This document shows positions 7,725 to 16,229 of a DNA stretch of 64,000 nucleotides, one piece after another; the stretch's first letter is position 1, and every line of letters starts with the position of its first letter. A program made the translations under genes and the position numbers. Source of the DNA: Trebonia sp963811335 (GTDB lineage Bacteria; Actinomycetota; Actinomycetes; Streptosporangiales; Streptosporangiaceae); assembly GCA_963811335.1 (NCBI GenBank), contig CAWERB010000032.1:62001-126000 (forward strand), in the 5' to 3' direction. The notes below the pieces were generated by a model that made no database searches, was not told the origin of the DNA, and worked only from the letters and a program-made list of their open reading frames with translations.

Positions 7725-9363
7725 TCAGCCCACCTGGGCGTACTCGAGCCGAATAAGGCTGTCGGGGAGGTACTGCACGCCCTTGACGTTCTTGCTCAGC
7801 CCGAGGAAGACCTTGGGGTACCACAGGTAGATGATGTTGAGTTCGGTGTGCATCAGCTGCACGGCCTGCGTGTAGAGCTCCTGCCGCTGCGGGGTGGACG
7901 TGGAGGAGCGAGCCTCGACGAGCAGCTTGTCCAGCGCCGGGTAGTCCGCGCCCGTGTAGTTGAGCCCGGCGCCCGGGTACCAGTCACTGAAGATGTTCTG
8001 GTCCGGGTCGACCCGCCCCGACCAGCCGATGTCGTACATCTCGAACTGGCCGGCCGCCGCCCGGGTCAGCGTGGTGGTGAACTCAAGCGGCTGCAGGGCC
8101 ACTGCGAAGCAGGCCAGGCGCTGCCATCGACTGGATGATCGAGCCGATTTGCAGGTCAAGTGGGTCGTTCGGCACCATGAGCGAGACATGGATCGGCGTC
8201 TTGAGCCCGGTGGCCGCGATGAGCTGCTTCGCCTCGGCGACGTTCTGCGCAGGGCAGGGCACATTCACCGCCCACGGGCTGTTCGGCGGGATCGGCGTGC
8301 AGCCAGGCGTGTAGAGCCCTTCGAAGGCCACCTGGTTCAGCTGCGCGCGGTTCAGCGACAGTTCGAACGCCTCGCGCAGCGTGGGATGGGTGGCGAACGG
8401 GTTGTTCGCGGTGCCGTAGGGCTTGAGCGACCCGTTCACGTTGCCGGTGTTGATGTCGAGGCCGTTGTAGCCGAGCGAACTCTGCGCCTCGATCGTGGTG
8501 CTCGCGCCGTTCTGCAGCGTCTTCACGTTCTGCGGCGTAACCTCGTCGGCGACCTGGATCTGCCCGGACTCTAGGTCCGCCGCCATCGTGCTTGGGTCCG
8601 TGATGGCCTCGAACGTGATCTGGGACAGGTGCACGTGGGCCTGGCCGTAATAGTACGGCGACTTCTTCAGGATGATCGTGTCCAGACTGGGCCGGGAGGA
8701 AAACTCGTACGGCCCGACGCACACCGGGTGCTGCGCGAAGTTGCTGCCGAGCTTCTTCAGCTGCGTCGGCGAGAGGATCATGCCCGACCGGTCGGCGAGG
8801 ACCGACGTCAGCGGGGCGAACGGCGCGGACAGGTGTAGCACAACCGTGTCCGCGCCGCTCGTGCTGACGCTGGTCACGCCCTTGAGCTCAGCGGCGCGGA
8901 CGGACTGCGGGTCGGTGAGGTAGTGCTCGAGCGTGGTCTGCACCGCCGCTGCGTTGAACGGCGTCCCGTCGTTGAACTTCAAGCCGGGCTTGAGCGCAAT
9001 GGTGTAGGTGAGTCCGCCGTCGGTGATGACCGGGAGCGAGACGGCAAGCTGGGGCACGATGTTCAGCTGCGCGTTGATGTCGTACAGCTTCTGGCACATG
9101 TTCGCGAACACCGTGCGCCCGACGAAGGTGGAGCCGGTCGTCGGGTTGAGCGCGTCCGGGGCCCCGGCGAGGCCGACGGTGATGCTGCCCGACCCGGCCG
9201 CAGGGTTAGCCCCGGTGCTGCTGTTGCTGGTGCCGCCACTGTGGGTGGTGGTTGGCGAGGTGCAGGCGGCTAGTCCGCCCATCAGTGTTGCCGCCGTTGT
9301 TGCGGCAATCAAGTGATAGTGCAACCTCCGATTGGGGAGGATTTTCCGTCGAGTAGCCACCAT
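7725..9363 (-). CDS. Family 5 extracellular solute-binding lipoprotein (apparent frameshift)
   Basis: The first gene of the minus-strand transporter operon. A lipoprotein signal ends in GGLAACTS (Cys near residue 35), followed by a Ser/Thr/Gly linker and the SBP_bac_5 fold (YTIALKPGLKFNDGTPFNAAAV, FEAITDPSTM). The frame changes near 8108-8125: the first part ends in IGSIIQSMAA, and the rest continues as FAVALQPLEFTTTL and MYDIGWSGRVDPDQN one frame over. One extra base there explains it. Such proteins bind peptides or, in glycan loci, oligosaccharides. The neighbouring GH5 and esterase genes favour a glycan, but this is inference. The ATG at 9363 precedes the basic n-region; 9384 is an alternative. 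Confidence 0.8.
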
Positions 9364-9370
9364 ACCAATA

Positions 9371-9411
9371 TGATTTGATCGCAAAAAAAATGATAGATGA
9401 TGATTTGATCG
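9371..9411. promoter_or_regulatory. Direct repeat TGATTTGATCG upstream of the binding-protein gene
   Basis: TGATTTGATCG occurs at 9371-9381 and again at 9401-9411, start to start 30 bp, about three helical turns. The stretch between is AT-rich (a run of eight A) in otherwise GC-rich DNA and lies just upstream of the minus-strand transporter operon. It looks like a pair of regulator sites, distinct from the LacI-type motif farther on. Confidence 0.45.
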
Positions 9412-9442
9412 ATCTCCTGCGGTCGCACCTTCGCCTGGTCGC

Positions 9443-10446
9443 CTAGGCCGGAAAGTGCTGCCTTAGGTGGCGGAGCTGGCGCTCGGTGTGCGCGGCGGGC
9501 CAGTCGTGGCCGCTGTACGGGAAGACGGCGATGTCCTTGTCCGCGGTTATCTCGTTGTAGGCCGCGAAGACGGTTGACGGCGGGCAGATGTCGTCCATCA
9601 GGCCCACGCTCATCAGCGTCGTGGCGGTGATCCTGCGGGCGAGCAGCGCGCAGTCGATGTACCGCAGCGTGTTCAGCGCGGGCTCGATGAGCTGGACGTT
9701 CTTCGCGAGGAACTCGGGGATCTCGGTGTACGGCGCGTGCGGTGCGAGCGTGATCGCCCGCTGGATGTCGCACAGGAACGGAACGTCGGCGTGGCATACC
9801 CGCACGACATCCGGGCGCAGCGCGGCCGCCGCGAGCGCCAGCGCGCCGCCCTGGCTACCGCCGGTCACCGCGATGCCCGGCGCGCCGCCCCCCTCTCCAG
9901 ACCGCACAGCCGCGGAACCGGGCCGGCCAGCTCGATCGCGGTGTCCACCGCCCGCACGGCGTCGGTGAACATCCGGGTGTAGTAGTAGTCCTCGGGACTG
10001 GTGATGCCCCTCGTCATGACGAGGGAGTTCTCCGGTCCTGTCCCGCCGGCGCCGTCCGGGGTCGCGCCGGTCGCCCACCGGCCGCCCTGGCCGCGGCTGT
10101 CCATCACGAGCAGCGCGTAGCCGAGCGCGGGCAGCAGCACGTGCTCGGTCGGCGTGCCGCGGCCGCCGCCGTAGCCGATGAACTTGACGACCACGGGCGC
10201 GCCGGGCGTGTCGCGCGGCCGCAGGTACCAGGCCCTGACCCGGTCGCCGCCGCCGCCGGAGAACTCGACGTCGTACACCTCGACCGGGCCGTAGAGCTCA
10301 GGCAGGTGCGGCGTCAGGACGGGCGGCCTGGCGAGTGCCCGCGCCGTCTCGGCCCGCCGGGTCCACCAGTCGTCGAGCCCGTCCGGCTCCTGAGTGCTCG
10401 TGCGGTACTCGCGCAACTGCTCAACCGGCAAGTCGTACCAGGGCAT
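9443..10446 (-). CDS. Acetyl xylan esterase / cephalosporin-C deacetylase family (apparent frameshift)
   Basis: Starts MPWYDLPVEQLREY, the AXE1-family opening, with VKFIGYGGGRGTP (oxyanion region), MDSRGQGG, and nucleophile motif TGGSQGG; MDDICPPSTVFAAYN and GHDWP carry the Asp and His. Two frames are needed. The switch falls in a run of six C at 9888-9893 (six G on the coding strand), and adding one G restores one ORF of about 330 residues. No signal peptide is seen, so it would de-acetylate imported oligosaccharides in the cytoplasm. It lies between the transporter operon and GH5 on the same strand. Confidence 0.8.
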
Positions 10447-10523
10447 GGCACACCAATCTGCAAGGAGTGGGACCGCGATAGCCAAAGCCTACGTGCGGCG
10501 GAACCGCCGCGGTGGCGTGACCC

Positions 10524-12473
10524 CTAGCTCTCGGCGATCTTGAAGACCCTGACGCCGAACGGGGGCAGGGTCACCCGGTCCACGATCTCTGTCCCGCCGA
10601 GCGGGGTCAGCCCCATGGGCGCGTCCTGTTCCGCCGCGCAGCCAAGTACCGGCTTGACGGTCACCTCCTGCGCGCCGTGGCTGGCGATCACCGCGAACCG
10701 CGTGCCGTCACGGCGAACAAGGACGTCGCAGGCGACACCGGGCTCGTCGACGCTCACCGGCCGACGCACGCCCGCGTGCGTGGCGAGCGCCCCGTAGAGG
10801 GCGGCGGTCGAGTCGGGATTGACCCGGGGAGCGGCCGAGGCCATGTACTCGAGCGGGTAAGTGCACAGGATCAGCGAGCCGCGGCCCGCCTGCCGCCGCA
10901 GCAGCGCGGGGCGGCCGTGGGCGTCGGTCGCGATGACCTCCGCGGTGGCGGGGCTGACCGGCAGGTAGCCGCGGGCGTGCTCGTTGCCCGCGACGGCGAA
11001 GGTGAGCGTGGTGCCCCGGCACAGGCCGCCGAAGTCCCTGGTGAGGGTGAGTTCTACCACGTCGTCGGTGACCGGGTCGACCAGGCCGACGTCGAGCTGG
11101 TGCCTGACGCCGAAAAGCTCGTTCATCGCGCCGTAGGACGGCCCGCGGTGCCAGGACGCGTCCCCTGCGCAGTAGGAGACGTAGACGGTGGCGCCGTCGC
11201 CGGCCAGCTGCTCGAGCGCGGCGGCGGTGGGGGCGAGGAACTGCTTGACGGAAGGGGCGAGGTAGAGCCGGGCGCCCGGCTCGATCCCGTTCGTTTCCCG
11301 CGTCAGCCTGGGCGGCAGGTCCGCCAGCCGCGCGGAGACGTACCCCTGGAGCAGCGCCCGGCCAACCGCGGAATGGCTGTCCGGCGAGCTGAACGGGTAC
11401 TGGGTGTCCAGGTAACTCGACACGACGAGGGCCGTGTCGGTCTCGGCGCGCTCGCAGTTCGCGTAGTCGATGGCGGCGAGGGTCTGCGCGAAGGCCTTCA
11501 TCTCCTTGAGGGTGGCCTTGGGGGTGCCGTGCGCGTCGGTGAGGCCGAAGTTCTGCTCGAACGCGTGGTGCCGGTACGGGTCCTGGTCCGGGAGCGCGAA
11601 GTCGGTGTTGTTCCACGCGATCCACCCGGTGGCGCCGGCCAGCAGCGTGCTGTGCAGCACGTGCCTGTAGTAGGTGGCGGCGTTGGCGTCGGAGGCGAAG
11701 TCGGAGCTGACGCCGAATTCCTCCATGATCACCGGCTTGCCGAACGTGCCTGCCAGCTCGCAGGCGACCGCGGCCGCGTAGCGCTGCCGGACCGGGTCAT
11801 CGCCGACGGGGTAGACGTGCGGGCCGAGGAAGTCGGTGAGCTCGGACACCTCGGTCAGCCTGAACCCGTTGTCGTTGCCGGTCACCTCGATGCCCCAGGC
11901 GCCGTCGCCCAGCGAGAACGGCTGGCGGCCGCCTGCCGCGCGTACCGCGTCCCTGATGATCCGTGCCCAGGTGGCGACGATCTCGTGGTCGGTGTCAGAG
12001 CCGCCGTAGAGCGGCATCTCGTTGGAGACCAGCCAGCCGGCCACCGCCGGGTGGGCATGGAAGCGGCGGACCATCTCGGCGGCGAACCAGGCCTGGCGTC
12101 CGACCAGCCAGACGTCGTTGTACAGATGGCGGTTGTTGCGCCAGGCCGGGTCCCAGTTCTCCCCGGACATGTGGCCCACGATGAAGGTCGGGATCGTACT
12201 GAGGCCGTGCTCGGCGTGCCGGTCGAGGAAATCGGCGAACCGCGCCGTCATCGTCTCGTCGATCTCGTGCGGGCCGGGCATGAAGTCGGGCCAGTAGAAG
12301 AACGACCTGGTCATGGTCAGGCCGTGGCGCTTGAGCACGGCAAGCTCGCTGCCGACGACCGCCGGGTCGTAGCGGCGCCACATCAGCGGGCCGCCGGTCC
12401 GGGACCAGAAGTTCGCACCGAGCCAGTTCACCGGCGCGCCGCCGGCCGTAACCCTTGCTGTGTTCCTGCGCAC
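10524..12473 (-). CDS. Glycoside hydrolase family 5 enzyme (cellulase/mannanase/beta-mannosidase fold)
   Basis: A complete 649-residue protein. The N-terminal TIM barrel begins LGANFWSRTGGPLMWRRYD. The probable acid/base is Glu152 in VSNEMPLYG and the probable nucleophile is Glu252 in VIMEEFG, both placed as GH5 expects. A trimerisation-like and a small beta domain follow. There is no signal peptide, so it acts on imported oligosaccharides. The opening resembles GH5 beta-mannosidases, but the substrate is unproven. The GTG at 12473 follows GGAGGAG. A LacI-type operator at 12534-12547 lies upstream. Confidence 0.8.
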   Translation of the reverse strand: MRRNTARVTAGGAPVNWLGANFWSRTGGPLMWRRYDPAVVGSELAVLKRHGLTMTRSFFYWPDFMPGPHEIDETMTARFADFLDRHAEHGLSTIPTFIVGHMSGENWDPAWRNNRHLYNDVWLVGRQAWFAAEMVRRFHAHPAVAGWLVSNEMPLYGGSDTDHEIVATWARIIRDAVRAAGGRQPFSLGDGAWGIEVTGNDNGFRLTEVSELTDFLGPHVYPVGDDPVRQRYAAAVACELAGTFGKPVIMEEFGVSSDFASDANAATYYRHVLHSTLLAGATGWIAWNNTDFALPDQDPYRHHAFEQNFGLTDAHGTPKATLKEMKAFAQTLAAIDYANCERAETDTALVVSSYLDTQYPFSSPDSHSAVGRALLQGYVSARLADLPPRLTRETNGIEPGARLYLAPSVKQFLAPTAAALEQLAGDGATVYVSYCAGDASWHRGPSYGAMNELFGVRHQLDVGLVDPVTDDVVELTLTRDFGGLCRGTTLTFAVAGNEHARGYLPVSPATAEVIATDAHGRPALLRRQAGRGSLILCTYPLEYMASAAPRVNPDSTAALYGALATHAGVRRPVSVDEPGVACDVLVRRDGTRFAVIASHGAQEVTVKPVLGCAAEQDAPMGLTPLGGTEIVDRVTLPPFGVRVFKIAES

Positions 12474-12533
12474 GCGGTCTCCTCCGCCGGTCTGGATAAG
12501 TCTTCCCCGTCAGGCTCCCAGACGACCGGGAAT

Positions 12534-12547
12534 ATACCGGTTAAGTC
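12534..12547 (-). promoter_or_regulatory. LacI-type operator, copy 1 (before GH5)
   Basis: On the minus strand this reads ACTTAACCGGTATA, a near-palindrome around a central C-G step, as LacI-family operators have. The same 14-mer occurs at 14008-14021, and a one-base variant at 12671-12684. On the minus strand it runs straight into TATATT, a plausible -10 for GH5. Confidence 0.75.
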
Positions 12548-12597
12548 TTGGATAGTACATGGTGAGGCACCTGTCTAGAGGCGCCTGGACTTGTTAC

Positions 12598-12656
12598 GGG
12601 ACGCGTCCCGGACTTACCGCGGGATTTTCCCTGGACTTTCCGGGACGCGTCCCGGA
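12598..12656. promoter_or_regulatory. Pair of CGGGACGCGTCCCG palindromes
   Basis: A perfect 14-bp palindrome, CGGGACGCGTCCCG, occurs at 12598-12611 and 12642-12655 (16 bp if outer bases are counted in the second copy). Centres are 44 bp apart, about four helical turns. Both sit in the divergent GH5/lacI control region. The central CG is LacI-like, so this may be a second operator class. Confidence 0.55.
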
Positions 12657-12670
12657 CGCATCCCGGTTAT

Positions 12671-12684
12671 ACTTAACCGGGATA
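12671..12684 (+). promoter_or_regulatory. LacI-type operator, copy 2 (before lacI)
   Basis: ACTTAACCGGGATA differs by one base from the copies at 12534 and 14008. It is part of a larger inverted repeat, CCCGGTTA-TACT-TAACCGGG (12662-12681), and overlaps TATACT (12668-12673), a good -10 for the regulator gene. This suggests autoregulation. Confidence 0.7.
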
Positions 12685-12744
12685 GCGAGCCGCTTCGTCT
12701 GGTGCCCGGCGCAGGCGGCTCGGACGCACCGCCAGGGGGGCCCG

Positions 12745-13797
12745 ATGAAACGCCCGACCATTACCGACATCGCGCAGCGAGCCGGCGTGACCAAGGCCGC
12801 GGTCTCGTTCGCGCTCAACGGTCAGCCGGGGGTCTCCGCCGCGACCAGGGAGCGGATCCTGGCGATCGCCGAGGAGATCGGGTTCCAGCCGAGCAGCGCC
12901 GCTCGCGCCCTGTCGGCGGGCAAGACCGGCGCTTTCGGCCTGGTGATCGACCGGCCCGCCCGGACGCTCGGCATCGAGCCTTTCTTCATGCAGCTGATCT
13001 CCGGCATCCAGGCCGACCTCGCCGGGCACCAGGTCACGCTGCTGTTCACGATGACCGAGGACGCCGACGCGGAGATCGAGCTGTACCGCCAGTGGTGGGC
13101 GCAGCGCCGGGTGGACGGCGTCTTCGTCGTCGACCTCCAGGTCGACGACCGCCGGATCCCGGCCATCGAGAAGCTCCGGATGCCCGCCGTGGTGATCGGC
13201 TCGCCCAAGGGCGCCGGGACGCTGCCCGCGATCGGTCAGGACGACCGGCGCGCGGTGGATGTCGTGGTCGGCTACCTTGCTGCTCAGGGGCACCAGCGGA
13301 TCGCCCGTGTGGGCGGCCGGTCCGGCTACTGGCAGTCGGTGCTCCGGCGCGACGCGTTCGAGGCGGCGGCCGCGGTTGCCGGGCTCAAGGCGTTCTCCGT
13401 CGAGGCGGACTACACCGCGGCGCACGGCGCTGCGGCGACGGTGAGCCTGCTCGGCTCGGCCGAGCCGCCCACCGCGATCCTCTACGACAGCGACGTGATG
13501 GCGGCGGCCGGACTGGGCGTCGCGCAGCGCATGGGCGTCAGCGTGCCCGGCGGGGTATCGATCATCTCCTGGGACGACTCCGCCCTGTGCGAGCTGATGC
13601 ACCCGGCGCTGACCGCGCTGCATCGAGACATCGCCAGCGTCGGCTCGACCGCCGCGCGGATGCTGCGCGAGTTGGCGGCCGGCGGCCACCCGGAGAGCGT
13701 CACGGAAGCACAGCCTGCGCTCGAGGTCCGGATGAGCTCCGGGCCGGCCGGTGTGTCGGGAATCACGTCGCCTGCCCGTTCCCGCCGGACGGCCTAG
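12745..13797 (+). CDS. LacI family transcriptional regulator
   Basis: The 350-residue product has an N-terminal HTH, RPTITDIAQRAGVTKAAVSFALNG (hinge LSAGKTGAFGLV near residue 62), then a periplasmic-binding-protein-like sensor domain with SIISWDDSALCELMHPALTAL near the end. Such regulators usually respond to sugars. The ATG at 12745 gives the canonical N-terminus; the longer upstream frame would extend through the operator region. It stands between the GH5 gene (divergent) and the second transporter operon (same strand), and all three have the ACTTAACCGGKATA motif upstream. I infer that it controls this glycan-uptake set and itself. Confidence 0.9.
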   Translation: MKRPTITDIAQRAGVTKAAVSFALNGQPGVSAATRERILAIAEEIGFQPSSAARALSAGKTGAFGLVIDRPARTLGIEPFFMQLISGIQADLAGHQVTLLFTMTEDADAEIELYRQWWAQRRVDGVFVVDLQVDDRRIPAIEKLRMPAVVIGSPKGAGTLPAIGQDDRRAVDVVVGYLAAQGHQRIARVGGRSGYWQSVLRRDAFEAAAAVAGLKAFSVEADYTAAHGAAATVSLLGSAEPPTAILYDSDVMAAAGLGVAQRMGVSVPGGVSIISWDDSALCELMHPALTALHRDIASVGSTAARMLRELAAGGHPESVTEAQPALEVRMSSGPAGVSGITSPARSRRTA

Positions 13798-14185
13798 CCG
13801 GCGCTCTCGTTCCGGTGCGTCCGTGACCGGCCGGCGCACGGCCCGCGGCACCGCGAACCGCCGCTGTCCCGGGCGTTTCGTTGCGTTACATGCTGTTGAA
13901 CACTGTTCGGCATGAGCTAGTCCCCGGCGGCCGGAACGCCGCCGAAATTGATCGGGATGTGAGCGTTATGCGGTGAGCCCTTTACGCGGATGCCGCTTTG
14001 GGTTAACACTTAACCGGTATAGCCCACCTGTTCAACGGCGGCACTGGAGCTAACTGAACAAAACGGCCGTAAGCCCCAGGGGTAACGCCGCGCACCTAGA
14101 ACGGAAAAAACTTGGTACTGCCCACCATGCTGGTACGCCTGGAGAGTTGCGGCTGCGCGCCCGGCGAGACGGGACTGGGGGAACG
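13798..14185 (+). promoter_or_regulatory. Control region of the second transporter operon
   Basis: This 388-base stretch has no convincing gene. It holds the third operator copy at 14008-14021. A 20-codon ORF (14128-14189) overlaps the permease start by GTGA but has no ribosome binding site, so I do not call it. Confidence 0.5.
14008..14021 (+). promoter_or_regulatory. LacI-type operator, copy 3 (before second transporter)
   Basis: ACTTAACCGGTATA is identical to the minus-strand copy before GH5 and is followed by GC, so that TATAGC could serve as -10. It ties the second ABC transporter to the LacI regulator. Confidence 0.75.
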
Positions 14186-15163
14186 GTGAAGGCTCTCGCC
14201 CGCAAGCTGGCGTTCTACCTGATCGCCGCCCTGATCGCGATCACCATCAACTTCTTCATCCCCCGGCTGGTGCCCGGCAACGCGGTCGCCGCGCAGCTGG
14301 CCAACCTGCACGGCACGATCACCCCCGCCACCCTGAAGGGCCTGTACGAAGAGTTCGGCCTGTCCGGGCATCAGTCCGCGTGGGACCAGTACCTGCATTA
14401 CTGGGGTCAGCTGCTGCACGGCAACCTGGGCACCTCCACCAGCTTCTATCCCACCTCGGTCAGCTCGGTCATCGGCGGCGGGATCTACTGGACGCTGGGC
14501 CTGGTCGGGATCGCCACGCTGATCAGTTTCGTGCTGGGCACCGCGCTCGGCATCGTGGTGGCCTGGCGCCGCGGCAGCGTCCTCGACAACCTGCTTCCCG
14601 CGCTCACCTTCCTCCAGGCGGCGCCGTACTTCTTCCTGGCGATCCTGCTGGTAGCCCTCCTGGGTACCAGCCTGCACTGGTTCCCGCTCCTCGGTGGCTA
14701 CTCGATCACCGAGACTCCGGGCTGGAACCTGGGTTACCTCAACGACGTGCTTGACCACGCGGTCCTCCCGGCGTTCACGATCGTGCTCGCGTCCGCGGCC
14801 GGCTGGACCGTTGGCATGCGAAACGTGATGGTCACCACGATGGACGAGGACTACGTGCTGATGGCCCAGGCCAAGGGCCTGCCCAAGCGGCGCGTGCTGA
14901 GCTACGCGGCCCGGAACGCGATCTTGCCCAGCGTGACCGGGTTCTCCCTGGCGATCGGCTTCGTGGTATCCGGAGCGCTGCTCACCGAGATCGTCTTCTC
15001 CTACCCCGGCATCGGCTACCTGCTCAAGCAGGCGGTGCTTAACCACGACTATCCGCTGCTGCAAGGCCTGTTCCTGATCATCACGTTCGCCGTGCTCGCC
15101 GCGAACCTGCTCGGTGACTTCGTCTACGTGTTCCTCGATCCGCGAGCCCGGCGGGAGGCGTGA
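14186..15163 (+). CDS. ABC transporter permease, DppB type (second system)
   Basis: The 325-residue permease begins with a helix near residue 7 (LAFYLIAALIAITINFFIP), followed by the extracytoplasmic segment and about five more helices. The EAA loop reads MAQAKGLPKRRVLSYAARNA and the C-terminal motif is FSYPGIGYLLKQAVLNHDYPLLQG. The GTG start at 14186 follows GGGGGA. It is the first gene of a five-gene plus-strand operon, downstream of an operator at 14008. Unlike the DppB-type gene at 6763-7724 it is intact. Confidence 0.9.
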   Translation: MKALARKLAFYLIAALIAITINFFIPRLVPGNAVAAQLANLHGTITPATLKGLYEEFGLSGHQSAWDQYLHYWGQLLHGNLGTSTSFYPTSVSSVIGGGIYWTLGLVGIATLISFVLGTALGIVVAWRRGSVLDNLLPALTFLQAAPYFFLAILLVALLGTSLHWFPLLGGYSITETPGWNLGYLNDVLDHAVLPAFTIVLASAAGWTVGMRNVMVTTMDEDYVLMAQAKGLPKRRVLSYAARNAILPSVTGFSLAIGFVVSGALLTEIVFSYPGIGYLLKQAVLNHDYPLLQGLFLIITFAVLAANLLGDFVYVFLDPRARREA

Positions 15164-15167
15164 TCCG

Positions 15168-16229
15168 ATGACCACCGTGACCAGCATCGGCGCCCCAGGG
15201 GTGCCCAGCCCGGTGATGATACCCGCGACCCGGCGACGGATCCGGCTGCCGCGCTCGGCCAAGGTCATCACCGGGACCACGCTGCTCGCCATCTTCGTCT
15301 TGCTGGCCATCTTCGGCCCGGCGCTGTCGCCCTATAACCCGGACTTCATAACCACCGCCACGAACGGCACGCCGCAGCCGCCCTCGGCGGCGCACCTGCT
15401 CGGCACCACCAATCTCCAGCAGGACGTGCTGTCCCAGCTGCTCTCCGGGACCCGGCCGATCATGCTGGTGGCGTTCCTGGCCGGCGCGGCGGCGACCGCG
15501 CTTGCCGTCCTCATCGGGGTGGCGGCCGGGTACTTCGGCGGGCTGGTTGACGACCTGCTGTCCCTGTTGATCAACGTGTCCCTGGTGCTGCCGGCGCTGC
15601 CGCTGCTGATCGTGCTGACCGGTTTCCTCGGCACCTCGTCCTCGGCTAACGACCCGCTGATCGCGCTGATCATCGCCATCACCGGCTGGGCGTGGGGCGC
15701 GCGGGTGCTCCGGGTGCAGGTGCTGTCGATGCGGAACCGGGACTTCGTCGAGTCGGCGCGGCTGATCGGCGAGCGGCCGTGGCGGATCATCGGCTTCGAG
15801 ATCATGCCCAGCCTGATCCCGATCATCGCGTCGTCCTTCCTGTTCACGGTGATCTACGCCATCGGCACCTACGCATCGCTCGCCTACCTCGGGCTGATCA
15901 ACGCCTCGCACTGGTCGTGGGGAACCATGCTGTTCTGGGCGGGGAACTTGCAGGCGGAGCAAAGCGGCTGGTGGTGGTGGTTCGTTCCGCCCGGCCTGGC
16001 GATCGCGCTGCTTGGCATGGCGCTCGCGCTGCTGAACTTCGGCATCGATGAGTTCATCAACCCGCGGCTGAGGGCCGCCGGCCTGTCCCGCAAGGCGGCC
16101 CGCGGCGCCGGCCTGCCCCGCCGGTTCCGGCTCGGCCTCACCCCGGTGACCGCGCAGGCCCCAGCAGGCACCGGCCTGGCCGGCACCGCACACGACCGCG
16201 CTATCCCGGACACGGAGATCTCCCTATGA
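15168..16229 (+). CDS. ABC transporter permease, DppC type (second system)
   Basis: A 353-residue permease with a helix at about residues 30-50, the segment HLLGTTNLQQDVLSQLLSGTR, further helices and the EAA loop ESARLIGERPWRIIGFEIMP. Its C-terminus extends about 50 residues past the usual FINPRLR end, as an Ala/Gly-rich tail. The start lies four bases after the upstream stop and GGGAGG precedes it; its end overlaps the next start by ATGA. Confidence 0.9.
   Translation: MTTVTSIGAPGVPSPVMIPATRRRIRLPRSAKVITGTTLLAIFVLLAIFGPALSPYNPDFITTATNGTPQPPSAAHLLGTTNLQQDVLSQLLSGTRPIMLVAFLAGAAATALAVLIGVAAGYFGGLVDDLLSLLINVSLVLPALPLLIVLTGFLGTSSSANDPLIALIIAITGWAWGARVLRVQVLSMRNRDFVESARLIGERPWRIIGFEIMPSLIPIIASSFLFTVIYAIGTYASLAYLGLINASHWSWGTMLFWAGNLQAEQSGWWWWFVPPGLAIALLGMALALLNFGIDEFINPRLRAAGLSRKAARGAGLPRRFRLGLTPVTAQAPAGTGLAGTAHDRAIPDTEISL

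Noticed and set aside
10677..12578. 633-codon ORF antisense to the GH5 gene
   Set aside because: Antisense shadow; GH5 catalytic motifs are all on the other strand.
14128..14189. 20-codon ORF overlapping the second-system permease start
   Set aside because: No ribosome binding site, and no sensor-type residue run.
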